From positions 1 to 28,477 of the forward strand of contig JAULBX010028505.1 in NCBI GenBank assembly GCA_032358255.1: 28,477 nucleotides of DNA, given 5' to 3'. This DNA is from Heterotrichella gracilis (taxonomy: Eukaryota > Sar > Xanthophyceae > Tribonematales > Xanthonemataceae). This document shows, piece by piece, positions 13,201-22,719 of the stretch. Below the pieces are notes generated by a model that had not been told where the DNA came from, ran no database searches, and was given only the letters and a program-made list of their open reading frames with translations. Position 1 is the stretch's first letter. Every line of letters begins with the position of its first letter. The position numbers were made by a program, and so were the translations under genes.

Positions 13201-15141
13201 GGCTCAAGTTCTGTGATGCACATCTCATGTTATTGCTGCTTGGGGCCCATACGCACCTGTCATTTGCAATGACTGACATATGCATACAACGCATTGCGCA
13301 GCTGCTGCTCCTTGATTGGCACCCTTTGATCATGCTACATGACATGGTAGCAGTGTTTTATATGTTTGCTATTGTTTATATATGGCAATTGCTCATATAT
13401 GGCTATAGCAACCAAGAAAATTCTTCCCCCCGCTTTGCACTGGTTGTTCACGCCCGCTGACTAGCACCACGTAGCCAATTTTATGGAATTTGATTACTTA
13501 TACTGTGGCTCATTTGTCTGCAGGCTGGAGGAAGATTACAGCGAGGATGAGACCACTGCAAGCGAAGCATTGGCAGCCTTGGCATCAGGCTTCTTTGGCC
13601 CAGCCAGTGATTCTGGAGCGTTCAGATCCACAGTGTCTGATGGATCCCCATCGGCACATGGGCGCAACCGGCTCAAGGCCGTGACCCGCTACAAGGGCGT
13701 TGCATGGAGCCAGTATTCCAACAAATGGAGGGCTTTCATCAGCTACAAAGGGGAGGAAAGGCAGATAGGGGAGTTTAAGAATGAGGCGCAGGCAGCTGCA
13801 GCATATGACAAGGTTGCGTTGCGCACCATCGGTCCCAGTGCAGAAGTAAACTTTGCAGATGATGTGGACATGGCGGAAACGACAGCGCGCAGGCCGCGCA
13901 ACACAGATCCGTCTTCATTGAGCACCTGCAGCCGGGGGTCAATGGCCGGGAGCCGAAGGCCTGCAGGTCCTACATCCTTTGCCCCAAGTGTGTGTCTGAG
14001 AAGGCCTTGGTCTCTGTTCCTTCCAATCTCTGCTTTCCTAAAGCAATCCACGTTCTTAGTTGACCAGCCACCACATCCAGTACAATGTGGGACTTAGGCA
14101 GTGCAGAGTTTGCATCCAAATTTGTTTCTTCATGGCTTGTGCCGTGGCATTCTCGATTGGACCCCTGTCAGCATTTCTAGGCGCCATGCGCAGGACTGCA
14201 TGGTGTGTATACGGTTCCATATACTACCTCAGCCTGCTATTGCTTACCTGATCCTAGCTATTACTGACATCTTGATCAAACTCTTGTCTGCTTCGCCAGG
14301 CAGCAAAGCAGATGCTGGCACAAAGTCAAAGTTCAGGGGCGTCTCCTGGTCCAGCTTGAAGTGCAAGTGGCGCACCAGGATCACACACAATGGGACTGTG
14401 TACTCCCTGGGCGAGTTTGATGATGAGTACGAAGCTGCTCATGCGTACGACGCAAAGGCCCTGGAGCTCAAGGTAGAACTTCATGAATCATGTGCACTAA
14501 AGTAAAATGGCGCTAGAAACAATAAGTTGTGACACAAACAGTCACTGATATTGCTCAGTGAGTAATACGCGCGCCCAGTTTCCTTTTTTGTGTCAACGTT
14601 ATTCAAGCCAATCGCATTGCGTTGATCAGTATAAACTAATAATTAAATGGCATATGCTAGTATATACACGAAATACATATTCCGAGGACATCCAAAAATC
14701 CACCATGGCATGCATGCATGTGCATTGCAGCAAATATGTCAATAAATTCACCAGCCACTTGTGTATCTGTATATGGGTCCAAACAGTGCTTACCCAACTC
14801 TGTGCTGTTGTCAGGGCTGTGAAGCAAACCTCAACTTTCCTGCACCTGAACCGGCCACAAGCCTGGCATTGGACGAGCAGAGCATGCATGAAGGTGGCGA
14901 GTGCAGCATGGAATCAGATCAAGATGGCACCGTCAGTGTGGCAGACGATAAGGACGATGTGGAACAGAGTCCTCAGCTCACACCCGCTTCCTATGGCGTT
15001 TCTTCTCTACAGAAGACACCCAGCAAGGCATTTGCTAGCCCAAATGAGGGACCTGATAATAGCATCAGGGGGGACGTCAGCCCAGTACTCGACGAAAAGT
15101 CAGTGGCCGATTTGATAATTAGTATGGCTGGAGCAGGGTAG
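4272..15141 (+). CDS. Giant AP2-family transcription factor with eleven AP2 domains (about 22 exons)
   Basis: Exons: 4272-4313, 4522-4643, 4754-4922, 5080-5301, 5546-6307, 6605-6877, 7042-7180, 7450-7708, 7916-8394, 8680-8925, 9065-9178, 9523-9658, 9871-10272, 10595-10827, 11107-11291, 11545-11632, 11958-12273, 12604-12806, 13039-13183, 13524-13987, 14300-14472, 14815-15141. Phase is kept at every junction, giving about 1832 residues. AP2 domains are nuclear sequence-specific DNA-binding modules of plant and algal regulators. Each copy here shows YRGVxW-like, LGxF/Y, AAxAYD and LNFP elements. Low-complexity Ala/Gln-rich sequence precedes domain 1 (residue about 391), and acidic or basic linkers separate the rest, including the nuclear-localisation-like SRRKRHVPAKRH in the 9065 exon. 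The target is unknown. Uncertain points are the start codon, the first three short exons, and the donor at 13987 (13966 is phase-compatible too). An annotation could split this into several genes, but I see no internal stop or start that requires it. Confidence 0.82.
7709..7915 (+). other. Stop-free 207-nt intron between AP2 domains 3 and 4
   Basis: The donor (ATCAG|GTACCTG) and acceptor (TGCGCAG|CCCTGAG) join in phase 2 to restore AGC CCT GAG. The intron is a multiple of three (207 nt) and has no stop in the reading frame, so retention would insert 69 residues between domains 3 and 4. The inserted residues have no recognisable motif, and the splice sites are ordinary. I therefore prefer the spliced form. 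Confidence 0.6.
12274..12603 (+). other. GC-AG intron splitting AP2 domain 9
   Basis: The exon ends ATATACAG and the intron starts GCAAGCC, which matches the usual form of the rare GC-AG class (AG|GCAAG). The acceptor is TACCAACAG before GGGCTTG. Joining in phase 2 gives NIYR|GLCWRKNKRKW, exactly the opening of an AP2 domain. The nearby GT at 12289 (CTA|GTAAC) would put the downstream exon out of frame. The site is supported by reading frame and domain continuity only. Confidence 0.75.
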
Positions 15142-16301
15142 GCTGCATTGCAGTACCAATGTACATCGTTTGGAAATTTTCAGCAACATTCTGTTATTGT
15201 GACATCAGTGATAGTGTACAGATGAATGCTGGCAAAATTGCTCACTCACTGTGCACATGTTCGGCACATTGACGACCTCCTTCAACAGGTCTAGTTTTGG
15301 TTGGGTCAAATACAGTATGATGTTTAATACCCATATATTAACTGGTCACTACACGGTATCTTACTAACTAGTAGTACCGATGTATAGAATACAGCATGCG
15401 AGTACACAGTGACAGCGCAGAACCAGAACGGCATGAGCAACCTGTTCTTGGAGTGCATTATTTTAAATGCATGTTTGCCACTAGTTTTTTGAACCTTAGT
15501 ATGTGCAATGCATCTGCATGGATAATGAGCTGATCATCAAGGGCATAAAATAGAGCCACCGTCGGCAACCACTTGGAAAGGCCCCTGGGGACTAAACCTT
15601 AACCACGAATCGTGCAGCTCAACAGATTTTTCTGAATGAATGAGCCTCGACGGTTTCGAAAAGGACAAAAGTTTAAATGAATCCAAATATTGAACATTGG
15701 TTGTACTGAATCAGCTGTTGAATTAATATGTTGATGTGTTAAAGCTTGTTCGGGTCTGGATTATTTCTCTCCCCTAGGGCAATGCAAATTCGCATCATTT
15801 GCAGTCAGCTGGAAAAGTTGTTGTAACTCCTGAGCATTGACATTAATTACAACACCGCCATCGCCGGTCCTTATCAGTGGTACCAGCTTATCTACGTACA
15901 CTCCCAGTACATGCAAGTATCTGCAAGTCAAAATCACAGCCACCGGCTGGCTTCCAGTTACTAACTGCTGAGCATGCCACACTGCCACATCACTTGAAGT
16001 AGCTCACTGCAGTCATGCCCCAAGGTCTGACTACAGGCACGACTAAAAATTAAAAGAGGGGAGATACAAACGCAGTACACATAGAAAAGGGTCCTACTAT
16101 CTTACAAGCGTTCAACGAAACATGTCGCCCCACAAGAGCACGGTCCTCATCCCTGTCAAATAGGCATGACCTACCATGCATATTATTCAAACATAATATT
16201 GGTAACTGAGTAGTTGACCTGTGGTGAATATATTACTAATAGATCCAAGTGCATTCCAGCAACACAGCCTTCAATCACCCTATGTGGTCCTATAAATTTT
16301 G
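15142..16301. other. Convergent 3' intergenic region
   Basis: This 1.2-kb spacer separates the stop of the AP2 gene from the stop of the kinase gene on the other strand. It is AT-richer than the exons and has no supported ORF or RNA gene. It presumably contains both 3' UTRs. A TTACA at 16102-16106 reads TGTAA on the minus strand, the kind of poly(A) signal used by some green algae, about 200 nt past the kinase stop. That assignment is tentative. Confidence 0.5.
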
Positions 16302-18756
16302 CTAGGTAAGCAAACTTGGCAAAGATTGGAGCAGCTGCTTTTCCTTGCGGGTAATCCAGCTCACTGCTGACCCCCACAGGCCCCACCCAGCCATGAACCG
16401 CAGGTAATCCAGCAAGCTGAGGTTATAGTGCTGGACCATGACCTTGCGTGTGTAGGCAGCAGCCTGCTCCGCTGTCAAATGGCTGCACAGCGCTGTGTGG
16501 TAGTGGGACAAGAGCTCCTCTTCATGTCTTTGCAACACACTGCCAGCCACGCTGGAGGTGAAGAAATAGGCCAGGTCCTTGGTACCATAGCCATAGCCGC
16601 AGTATTGCAGGTCGTACACAGCACAGCTGCCTCCTTGCGAGCTGGCAAAGAGGATATTCTCGGACTTCAGGTCACCATGCGTGAGTGTCCGGTGTGCACA
16701 GCTGACTGACCCATCTGGCAAATTCCCTTTCAGTCGCCTGTCAATAGCTGCCGCTGCTGCTTTGAGATCTGCCCATTCGTCGTCCATGCTCTCAAACTCC
16801 TCCATCCTGCAGTGCAACGAGTATTAATTGATTGGAAATCCCCGTGCATGTTGAATCCATGCGCCACGCATGTGCTATTGCTCAATGGTTAATGACCCTT
16901 CTTTTCCATTGGGTTACAGGAAATGCGCACGCGTGCTAGTACTGATGCTAGTACAGTCTGACAACCCATGCATGTAGTACAAACCGTCCTATACCTTCAA
17001 GGCATACGGCAGGAAATTGAAAAATATGATGTGTGTGGTGCATGCAATCGCAGACTACACACGTGGTGTTCACAGTACAGTGGAAAGCGGTACTACAGGG
17101 CCAACTAACCACTGACCATGCTGCTGGGGTTTAGATTGGCTCATGTAGTTCCCCTGATGCTGCACAAATGCACCACTAACCATCACCTTACCTTGTATCC
17201 AAGTGCCAATAGCACCCCGTGTCCCACACCCCCTCGATTCCAGGCTTCTCCCAAAAGAAGGCATGGAACTCTGCCAGCCAGTTGAGCACAGCCTTGGCCT
17301 GATCCACATCCAGCGACCCGCACCTGTGGACACAATAATTGCACCTTACTAGAACAAGCAGTGGTAGCGCGTATAACAGCAGGAGCAGGTAAAATCGTCT
17401 CAGCTCAAACCTGTCACAGCATTGACTACTGCCATGGCAATAAAAATTCACAGCAAATGGTTATTTCTGCGTTGAGTAGTCTACTGAATGGTCGATTCTG
17501 TGGAAATGTTAACTCTGTGGAATGATTAAATTTTGTCTCGAGTAGACTACTGGAACACACCTCACTGAGTATTCAGGCCTCAGGTCATTGAGCACCAGGG
17601 TCAGGGATCCATTTGCTTGGCCCAGCGTGGAGGAAACATACAGCGGCTTTGGTACCACACAGCCTGTGCTTGCCAACAGGCCCTCCACCAGCTGCTGGTA
17701 GAAGAACGCCTCAACCTGCAAGGTCACATATCCAACCATATTGAGCTGTAGTGGATATAAATGTAGTGTTTTTGCAGTTTGGGATTGGGTGTGTGTGTGG
17801 ATTTGGGGATTGGAAGAACCTTGGATGAGGTGTTTTGCAAAACCCCTCATGGGCAGTTTTTGCCAGGGCGCAACTGTCTAGGGGCGGCTAAAGCTTTGTG
17901 AACAGAGTACATGCACGCAGATCAGCTGCATGAAGGTAGTCCACAAAGGTGTTAACAACACTTGATGCAAACCATGCACACCCAGACATCTGGATGCCAC
18001 AGGCCTGTGCATAACCCCCCCCCGCCCCTGCACTATTAGTCAACCCTGTTGCACTTGTCCGACCTTGATCCATACCTGGTACGACCGAAGCTTCCTGTTG
18101 TGGCTCTCTCCACTGCCTGCTGGTGGTTTCACCTGCTTCTCGACCAGATTGTATACCTTGCCCGTGACTGTGTCTTTGACTGTCACCTGTCGTGGGTGAG
18201 AGCGCCGGTTTAGGGTTTAGGGTATAGGAGTTGTTCAGTACAGCGTGGATGGCAAGGCTGACTGCGTTGTGGACGCGGAACTGGGACATGGTTTGAGTGG
18301 TGGGTGGGGGAAATGGGCATTGAGACGATGGGTTTGAGGGGGGTTGGGTGAGTGTGTAATATGCTTGGTTGAGGGGTGCGATGGGCATGTGGTTTTCCTC
18401 AGAGGTGTCCAAATGGTTATTGTTCTCCTTGGTGAAGGGTTTTTACACCCTCCTCAGGATTTAGTGTTCGGTTAGACACGGGTTCCTACCTGTTTGATAA
18501 CCCCATAGCCAGCCCAAAGCCTCCCCATTTGCTGCTGTTTCACCAGGACAAGGTTTGCGTCGTTCCCAAGCCCAAGCGAACTAGCAACCTCTTCAATAGG
18601 AAAACTGACATCTGTCGAGGTAGAGGCAGCTGCACCCTTGTGTTTGCCCATAGCTTGGGCCCGGACAGTCTGGCCGGGTGCCCTGAAGTGCTTATGGAAA
18701 CAGGTGCACGGTCGAGTTGCAGGAAGGAGGTGCAAGGCTGTCAGTGGCTTGCGCAT
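16302..18756 (-). CDS. EcKinase/CHK-like small-molecule kinase with probable organelle transit peptide
   Basis: Exons in transcript order are 18756-18490, 18186-18076, 17715-17561, 17323-17192 and 16806-16302, with consistent phases, giving 389 residues. The first 35 residues (MRKPLTALHLLPATRP to VRAQA) are basic and Ser/Thr/Ala-rich and resemble a plastid or mitochondrial transit peptide. The kinase part has a probable ATP-binding Lys in VEKQVKPP, the family-like HNRKLRSYQVEAFFY, then YWHLDTR. The catalytic loop HGDLKSENILF follows, and YDLQYCGYG (DLQ) stands where CHK enzymes usually have D[FW]Q. Proteins of this family phosphorylate small molecules rather than proteins. The substrate cannot be told from the sequence. 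It lies head to head with the YebC/TACO1 gene. Intron 1 holds a TTTAGGGTTTAGGG tract. The start is the first ATG giving the transit-like leader. Confidence 0.85.
18209..18222. repeat. Interstitial telomere-type repeat (TTTAGGG x2) in kinase intron 1
   Basis: Two perfect TTTAGGG units lie in the first intron of the kinase gene, about 23 bases from the start of exon 2. The intron continues with a degenerate GGTATAGG. I see no duplicated exon edge here. Confidence 0.8.
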
Positions 18757-19264
18757 GGGAAAGTGTTAGCACGCCTAGACGAAATGAATGGCGGCCGGGT
18801 CCAAAGGATTGCGGTCGTTCCACATGCATGCATACGTTTTGCATGCATATCCACCTCGACACACATATGGCTAGGGTTACAAGTCTCGCGCACGGCCACC
18901 GGGATGGTACAGGGCGCCAAGACTGGGCGGTTGTATGGTCTCAGTCACGTTGCTAGGCACGAACTCGGCTACATATACGGTATGCAAGCCAAGGCCATGA
19001 TGGCCCACCAACCACAGGCAGGGCGGAACTCCAAAAGTGACCATCAACTGCAAAGTTCCGTAAGAAAGGACGATACGATGGTTTCGTGACACTGGGCAGC
19101 GTATACCTGGTGTGCCTCTGGATGCCCTGTTGAACACGTCTTGCTGTCGCGTTGGTCTTTTACTACGCCCACTGTTAACATGCATGCATAGGCCTGCATT
19201 GCTGGCGACGTGACTGGGCTTGGACTGACCCGCTGCTGCCACTTGCACACTGCTCGCTCCTAGA
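18757..19264. promoter_or_regulatory. Divergent promoter region between kinase and YebC/TACO1 genes
   Basis: The 508-bp spacer separates two genes read outward from it, so it should contain both promoters and 5' UTRs. It holds several GCATGC palindromes (for example CATGCATGCATACG near 18825 and CATGCATGCATAGG near 19180). I could not assign a TATA box with confidence. Frames crossing the region have no family motifs. Confidence 0.45.
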
Positions 19265-21832
19265 ATGATCGTCATGATGCTGCAACAAACAGCAAAGTTT
19301 GCTAGCAGCTCCACACGCAGCATGCTATCCAGGAGCAGCTTCCATGGCTCGGTGCGCATGCTGGCGCCCCCCAAGCCACCCACCCCCCAAATGGCGAGGG
19401 AATTCCTGACAAGCCCCATCATGATGGGCAGACGGAGCTCGAAAATAGCCACAAGGAAGGTAAGTTTTCTGCACAAACATCTGAAGACCACTCAACGTGG
19501 TACACTGCCCCTTTGCAAGCATGTTCAATGCCAGTGTTGCCAGGCATGGAACACAAACTCTTGCAAGCGCTGTACACTGCTCTTTGCAAGCTTTTGAACA
19601 CCACTTATTACAACCGCTTGATAACAGATACCACCCATCTACAAAAGTTGGAGAACCACTGCAGGTGGCGTAACCCTGTGGATTTGCATAGGCCACTGTT
19701 GTCACCCACCTTTGGCTGTTGCAGGGCGCACAAGACGCCAAGAAGGCCAAGATGTATGGCAAGATCGGCAAGCAGATCATCCAAGCGTACGTACTTGCTT
19801 TTTCACCTTGCTATGCATGTCAGCTGGGTGTACTGGCAGGTGCATGGTTGGCGGTGCGCATGGGTGTGACGTTGCGCTCCCTCCTGTGCTGCAGTGTGAA
19901 GGCGGGTGGGCCAGACGCAACAGCGAATGCACGGCTGCGGGATGTACTAATCCATGCGAAGGTTGCCAACGTGCCCAAGGTGAGCGCCACCATCTGACAA
20001 ACCCTATTCCCTAAACCCTAAACCCTAAACCACCTGGTGTCCGCTGGCCCGCGCCTAGCTATTGGCGTGCATGTTGTTGGCCCCACAAGGCTTCTTCGCT
20101 CGGGGGCATTTTGGGCCATCTGGACGTCCTTTTTGCGCCCCGAGCCACCACTGTACCAGCACATACGATTATCTTTTTGCATGCGCATGTGCATGCAGGA
20201 CAGTCCGAGGTCCTTTTGCGCCCCGAGCCACCACTGTACCACCACATACGCTTATCCCATTGCATGCACGGTTGCACGCAGGACATTCCGACGTCCTTTT
20301 TTGCGTCTCAAGCCACCACTGTGCCTGCCATGCGCTCATCCCATCGCACGCTTGTTTCCACGCAGGACATCATTGAGAGAAACATCAAGAAGGCTTCGGA
20401 CAAGTCCCAGGCTGACTTTGCTGAGGTGACGTACGAGGCCTATGGCCCGGGTGGCACTGGGTTCATCATCGAGTGCCTGACGGACAACGTGAATAGGTGA
20501 GGGGGTGGCACTGCAAGGGTGAAAATGTTATATTAGGACATGATTGGGGGGGGGGGGCATAGCGATGGCAGGGCACAATTTGAATAGGTGCCGGGAAGTG
20601 GAGCACTGGAGGTGCATTGGACTGGCAAGCAACACTGGGGTGAGGAGACCATGTGACCGGATACGGGGGTGCGTTGGGCATTCCTCCCCGAGCCAATCCC
20701 ATGATCCCCGCTCCTATCCCTAATTCCCATCCCATCCCCAGGTCGGCCTCCGAGGTGCGCATCGCTGTCCACAAGGCCGGCGGTAAGATGGCTGACATGG
20801 GCAGTGTGCTGTTCAACTTCAGCCGCCAGGGCCTGATCATGCTGCAGCCTGAGTGCGGGGAGGACCAGGTGGGTGCGGGCCCTGGGCTCGGGGTCTTGGG
20901 GTAGGGTATTGTGGACTCGACCAGGCACTCGAGACAGCCATGGCGCTGAATAGAAACCTAAACTTATACCCTGAAGACAAATCCTATCGCCCCCCACCCA
21001 CCCACAGGCGGTCGAGGCTGCCACGGAGGCTTGCGCTAAAACAAAACCCTAAACATAAACCCTAAACACAGACCCTAACGCCCCCTCCACACCCCACAGG
21101 CATTTGAGGCCGCCACTGAGGCCGGCGCTGAGGACGTGGAACCCCTCACCAGCGAGTCAGGGGAGGTGCAGGGCTACAAAGTGCTGTCATCAGTGGAGGA
21201 CTTTGCCACCGTGAGGAATGCGCTGCTGGGCATGGGGCTGGCGCTGAATGCTGAGGAGAGCGGGCTGGTGCACGCGGCGCTGTCCACCGTGCAGGTGAGT
21301 TTATACTGGTTAGGGTTTAGGGTTTGGGGTGTAGATTTAGGGATGGCTGGCTGGGCATGGGGCTCGCGCTGAATGCGGAGGAGAGCGGGCTGGTGCGTGC
21401 GGCGCTGTCCACCGTGCAGGTCAGTATGGTACTGGTTAGGGTTTTATGGTTTGGGGATGCCAGCTGGGCATGGGGCTGGTGCTGAAGGCTGAGGAGAGTG
21501 GGCTGGTGCATTCGTTGCTGTCAACTGTTCAGGTGAACGAGAATAAGCAAAACCCTTGGGATCAGACCCCGTTTTTCTCTGGCATACGTGCGCGCATATG
21601 CTCTGCACACCTTCGCTGCAGGGATACCCTGCCAGCATGTACTCTGTGGTTCATAAGCGCTGCGGCGGGTCACCTAATAGTGAGTCACTATGAAAAGGAA
21701 GGTACCACTAAAGGTATTTTTGCTGTGCAGGTCACCGATGAGTTGCATGAGGCCAATGACGATATGTTCCATCGGCTGCTGGCGGTGGATGATGTCGACC
21801 ACGTGTACACTAACTGTGAGGGGTTCCACTAG
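19265..21832 (+). CDS. YebC/PmpR (TACO1-like) organellar protein, seven exons
   Basis: Exons are 19265-19459, 19725-19786, 19895-19979, 20366-20496, 20742-20868, 21100-21294 and 21731-21832. Phases agree at all six junctions and give 298 residues ending in YTNCEGFH. The family signature is clear: [25 protein letters not shown] split over exons 1 and 2, then [23 protein letters not shown] and a C-terminal DDVDHVYTN. The first 40 or so residues are Ser/Arg-rich with almost no acidic residues, as expected of a mitochondrial (TACO1-like) or plastid presequence. Members of this family have been described as translation-related factors or transcription regulators. A role in organelle translation is the best guess. 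Three of its six introns contain tandem copies of the neighbouring exon edge. A second in-frame ATG at 19274 is also possible as start. Confidence 0.9.
20009..20030. repeat. Interstitial telomere-type repeat (CCCTAAA x3)
   Basis: Three consecutive CCCTAAA units lie in intron 3 of the YebC/TACO1 gene, just upstream of an 83-bp tandem repeat that copies the 3' splice site. It is the complement of the TTTAGGG tracts elsewhere in the window. Confidence 0.85.
20126..20372 (+). repeat. Three tandem copies of the 3' splice site region in YebC intron 3
   Basis: Units begin GTCCTTTT at 20126, 20210 and 20293 (periods 84 and 83). Each has GAGCCACCACTGT or AAGCCACCACTGT, then a GCATGC-rich stretch, and ends GCAGGACA. 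In the third unit that end is the true acceptor and exon start (GCAG|GACATCATT at 20366). In the first two units it reads GCAGGACAGTCC and GCAGGACATTCC. The intron therefore contains two decoy 3' splice sites, each followed by the first few bases of exon 4. Confidence 0.8.
21008..21129 (+). repeat. Decoy copy of the YebC exon 6 start upstream of the real one
   Basis: The real exon begins at 21100 after CACACCCCACAG and encodes [10 protein letters not shown]. About 92 bases upstream, another CCACAG at about 21002-21007 precedes a copy that would read [10 protein letters not shown] after one shift. Between the copies lie several CCCTAAAC units. The upstream copy soon runs into intron-like sequence (AAAACAAAACCC), so it is best seen as a decoy acceptor with a short exon fragment. 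Confidence 0.75.
21225..21532 (+). repeat. Triplicated 3' end of YebC exon 6 with its donor site
   Basis: Three 70-nt copies occupy 21225-21294 (real exon end), 21350-21419 and 21463-21532. Copies 1 and 2 differ at about 4 positions, and copies 1 and 3 at about 10. Each ends in CAG followed by a GT (GTGAGT, GTCAGT, GTGAAC). TTAGGGTTT-type sequence lies in the two gaps. Copy 3 is preceded by GGATGCCAG, so 21464-21532 could act as a 69-nt phase-0 exon encoding 23 residues ([13 protein letters not shown] and on) without a stop. Confidence 0.85.
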
Positions 21833-22624
21833 TAGTGAGGGGGGGGTGTTTTGGTGCTGTGATGTTATGTAGTGACACTCCTGCACTCTACCCCTTTCCT
21901 GAAGGGGGAGGCCATGGTTTTGGGTTTCAGGCAGGATCATGGCAGCATCACACAGCGGTGGAGTTGCCCGTTAATGCGGCACGCCACTTTAATTGCAGTG
22001 TGGTGCTAACGAGTGGCTGCAGGGTCAGTGCTGGGTTGGAATGGTTGCACTCATGTTGATGAATGCTGCAACTGAGATGTGTATATAATATGTTTGTGTA
22101 GGCTACCCAGACGTTGGTGCCCGTTCATGACACCTATGTTACCTAGATTACCCGCAGCATCACAAAAGAAAACCTTATGCGGTGTGCAGCCTCAGGCATA
22201 GTTAGGAACCTAGTCAGCTGATGCTCCACCCTAAGGACTTAAAGCAACTCTGTGCACAGTGCTCTGTCACCAGAAACCTGCTGATGCGATTTCCTGTGTT
22301 TGGTGGCAATATTCATCAACTTTAGGCGTTCTCAATGATGGAGTATCCAAAGGCTGGTGCCCAACAAGTTATCGTATTGCTTGCAAACCTGCATTCCATC
22401 GTTACAACAGGTCGTCACCTTGTTTTGAGTGTGACTGTAATACCTATGGTATCCTATCAAAGAAACACAACCTGAGTTTGTCTGGATCACTTGCAGTCGG
22501 GTGTAGGCTACCCAACGGTTGGGTTTTTGTTCCCAACTGGCTGACGTGGGTGTCCGCAATCTTAGACGAGAAAAAAACACTGATTAGCAACCCACCGCAT
22601 AACAGCAGTGGAGCTCAAGCAGCG
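21833..22624. other. Intergenic region between YebC/TACO1 gene and tRNA
   Basis: About 0.8 kb lies between the YebC stop and the tRNA gene. It should contain the YebC 3' UTR. A 176-codon frame overlaps the tRNA but runs through it and has no motifs, so I did not call it. I see no other feature here. Confidence 0.5.
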
Positions 22625-22696
22625 TTCAGAGTGGCGCAGCGGAAGCGTGGAGGGCCCATAACCCTCAGGTCCCTGGATCGAAACCAGGCTCTGAAA
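22625..22696 (+). tRNA. Initiator tRNA-Met (anticodon CAT)
   Basis: A 72-nt cloverleaf can be folded by eye. The acceptor stem is TTCAGAG/CTCTGAA. The D arm lies in TGGCGCAGCGGAAGCGTG. The anticodon stem GAGGG/CCCTC surrounds CCCATAA (CAT), with the three G:C pairs typical of initiators. The T stem CCTGG/CCAGG has the loop ATCGAAA, the eukaryotic initiator signature in place of TTCRAAT. The discriminator base is A. There is no intron and CCA is not encoded. An internal A box (GTGGCGCAGCGG) and B box (GGATCGAAACC) would drive Pol III. Confidence 0.95.
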
Positions 22697-22706
22697 CAAC
22701 GATTTA

Positions 22707-22719
22707 TTTTTACTTTTTT
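22707..22719 (+). terminator. Pol III T-tract terminator of the tRNA gene
   Basis: Runs of five (22707-22711) and six (22714-22719) T residues begin 11 bases after the tRNA, as expected for RNA polymerase III termination. Confidence 0.8.

Larger units (their letters stand above)
6161..14838 (+). other. Array of eleven AP2 domains within the giant gene
   Basis: Approximate spans: D1 6161-6307 + 6605-6631; D2 6809-6877 + 7042-7149; D3 7476-7647; D4 8082-8255; D5 8340-8394 + 8680-8795; D6 9531-9658 + 9871-9912; D7 10617-10791; D8 11581-11632 + 11958-12084; D9 12265-12273 + 12604-12765; D10 13684-13854; D11 14326-14472 + 14815-14838. Opening motifs include SKYRGVSW (D1), SRYQGVSW (D4), SKYVGVSW (D7), NIYRGLCW (D9), TRYKGVAW (D10) and SKFRGVSW (D11). 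D2 (SNFHGVVW) and D5 (TRCQGVYC, with Cys for the usual Trp) are the most divergent. D1 and D11 are both cut by a phase-0 intron at the same place, between LRMK or LELK and G(A/C)xANLNF-like sequence. The other split domains are cut elsewhere. Confidence 0.85.

Noticed and set aside
4272..15141. Several separate AP2 genes instead of one
   Set aside because: All 21 junctions keep phase and no internal stop-plus-start arrangement is needed. Kept as the main alternative until transcripts are checked.
18877..19491. 204-codon minus-strand frame
   Set aside because: It is antisense to YebC exon 1 and its promoter. The YebC reading is supported by family signatures.
19500..19605. Repeated CTTTGCAAGC words about 71 bp apart in YebC intron 1
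   Set aside because: The similarity is short and includes no splice site, so I did not count it among the exon-edge duplications.
20126..20372. Possible CRISPR-like or protein-coding repeat
   Set aside because: The repeated units abut each other without unique spacers and end in the real splice acceptor, so this is a tandem intron repeat in a eukaryotic gene.
20533..21024. 163-codon minus-strand frame
   Set aside because: It is antisense to YebC exon 5 and flanking introns, with low-complexity composition and no motifs.
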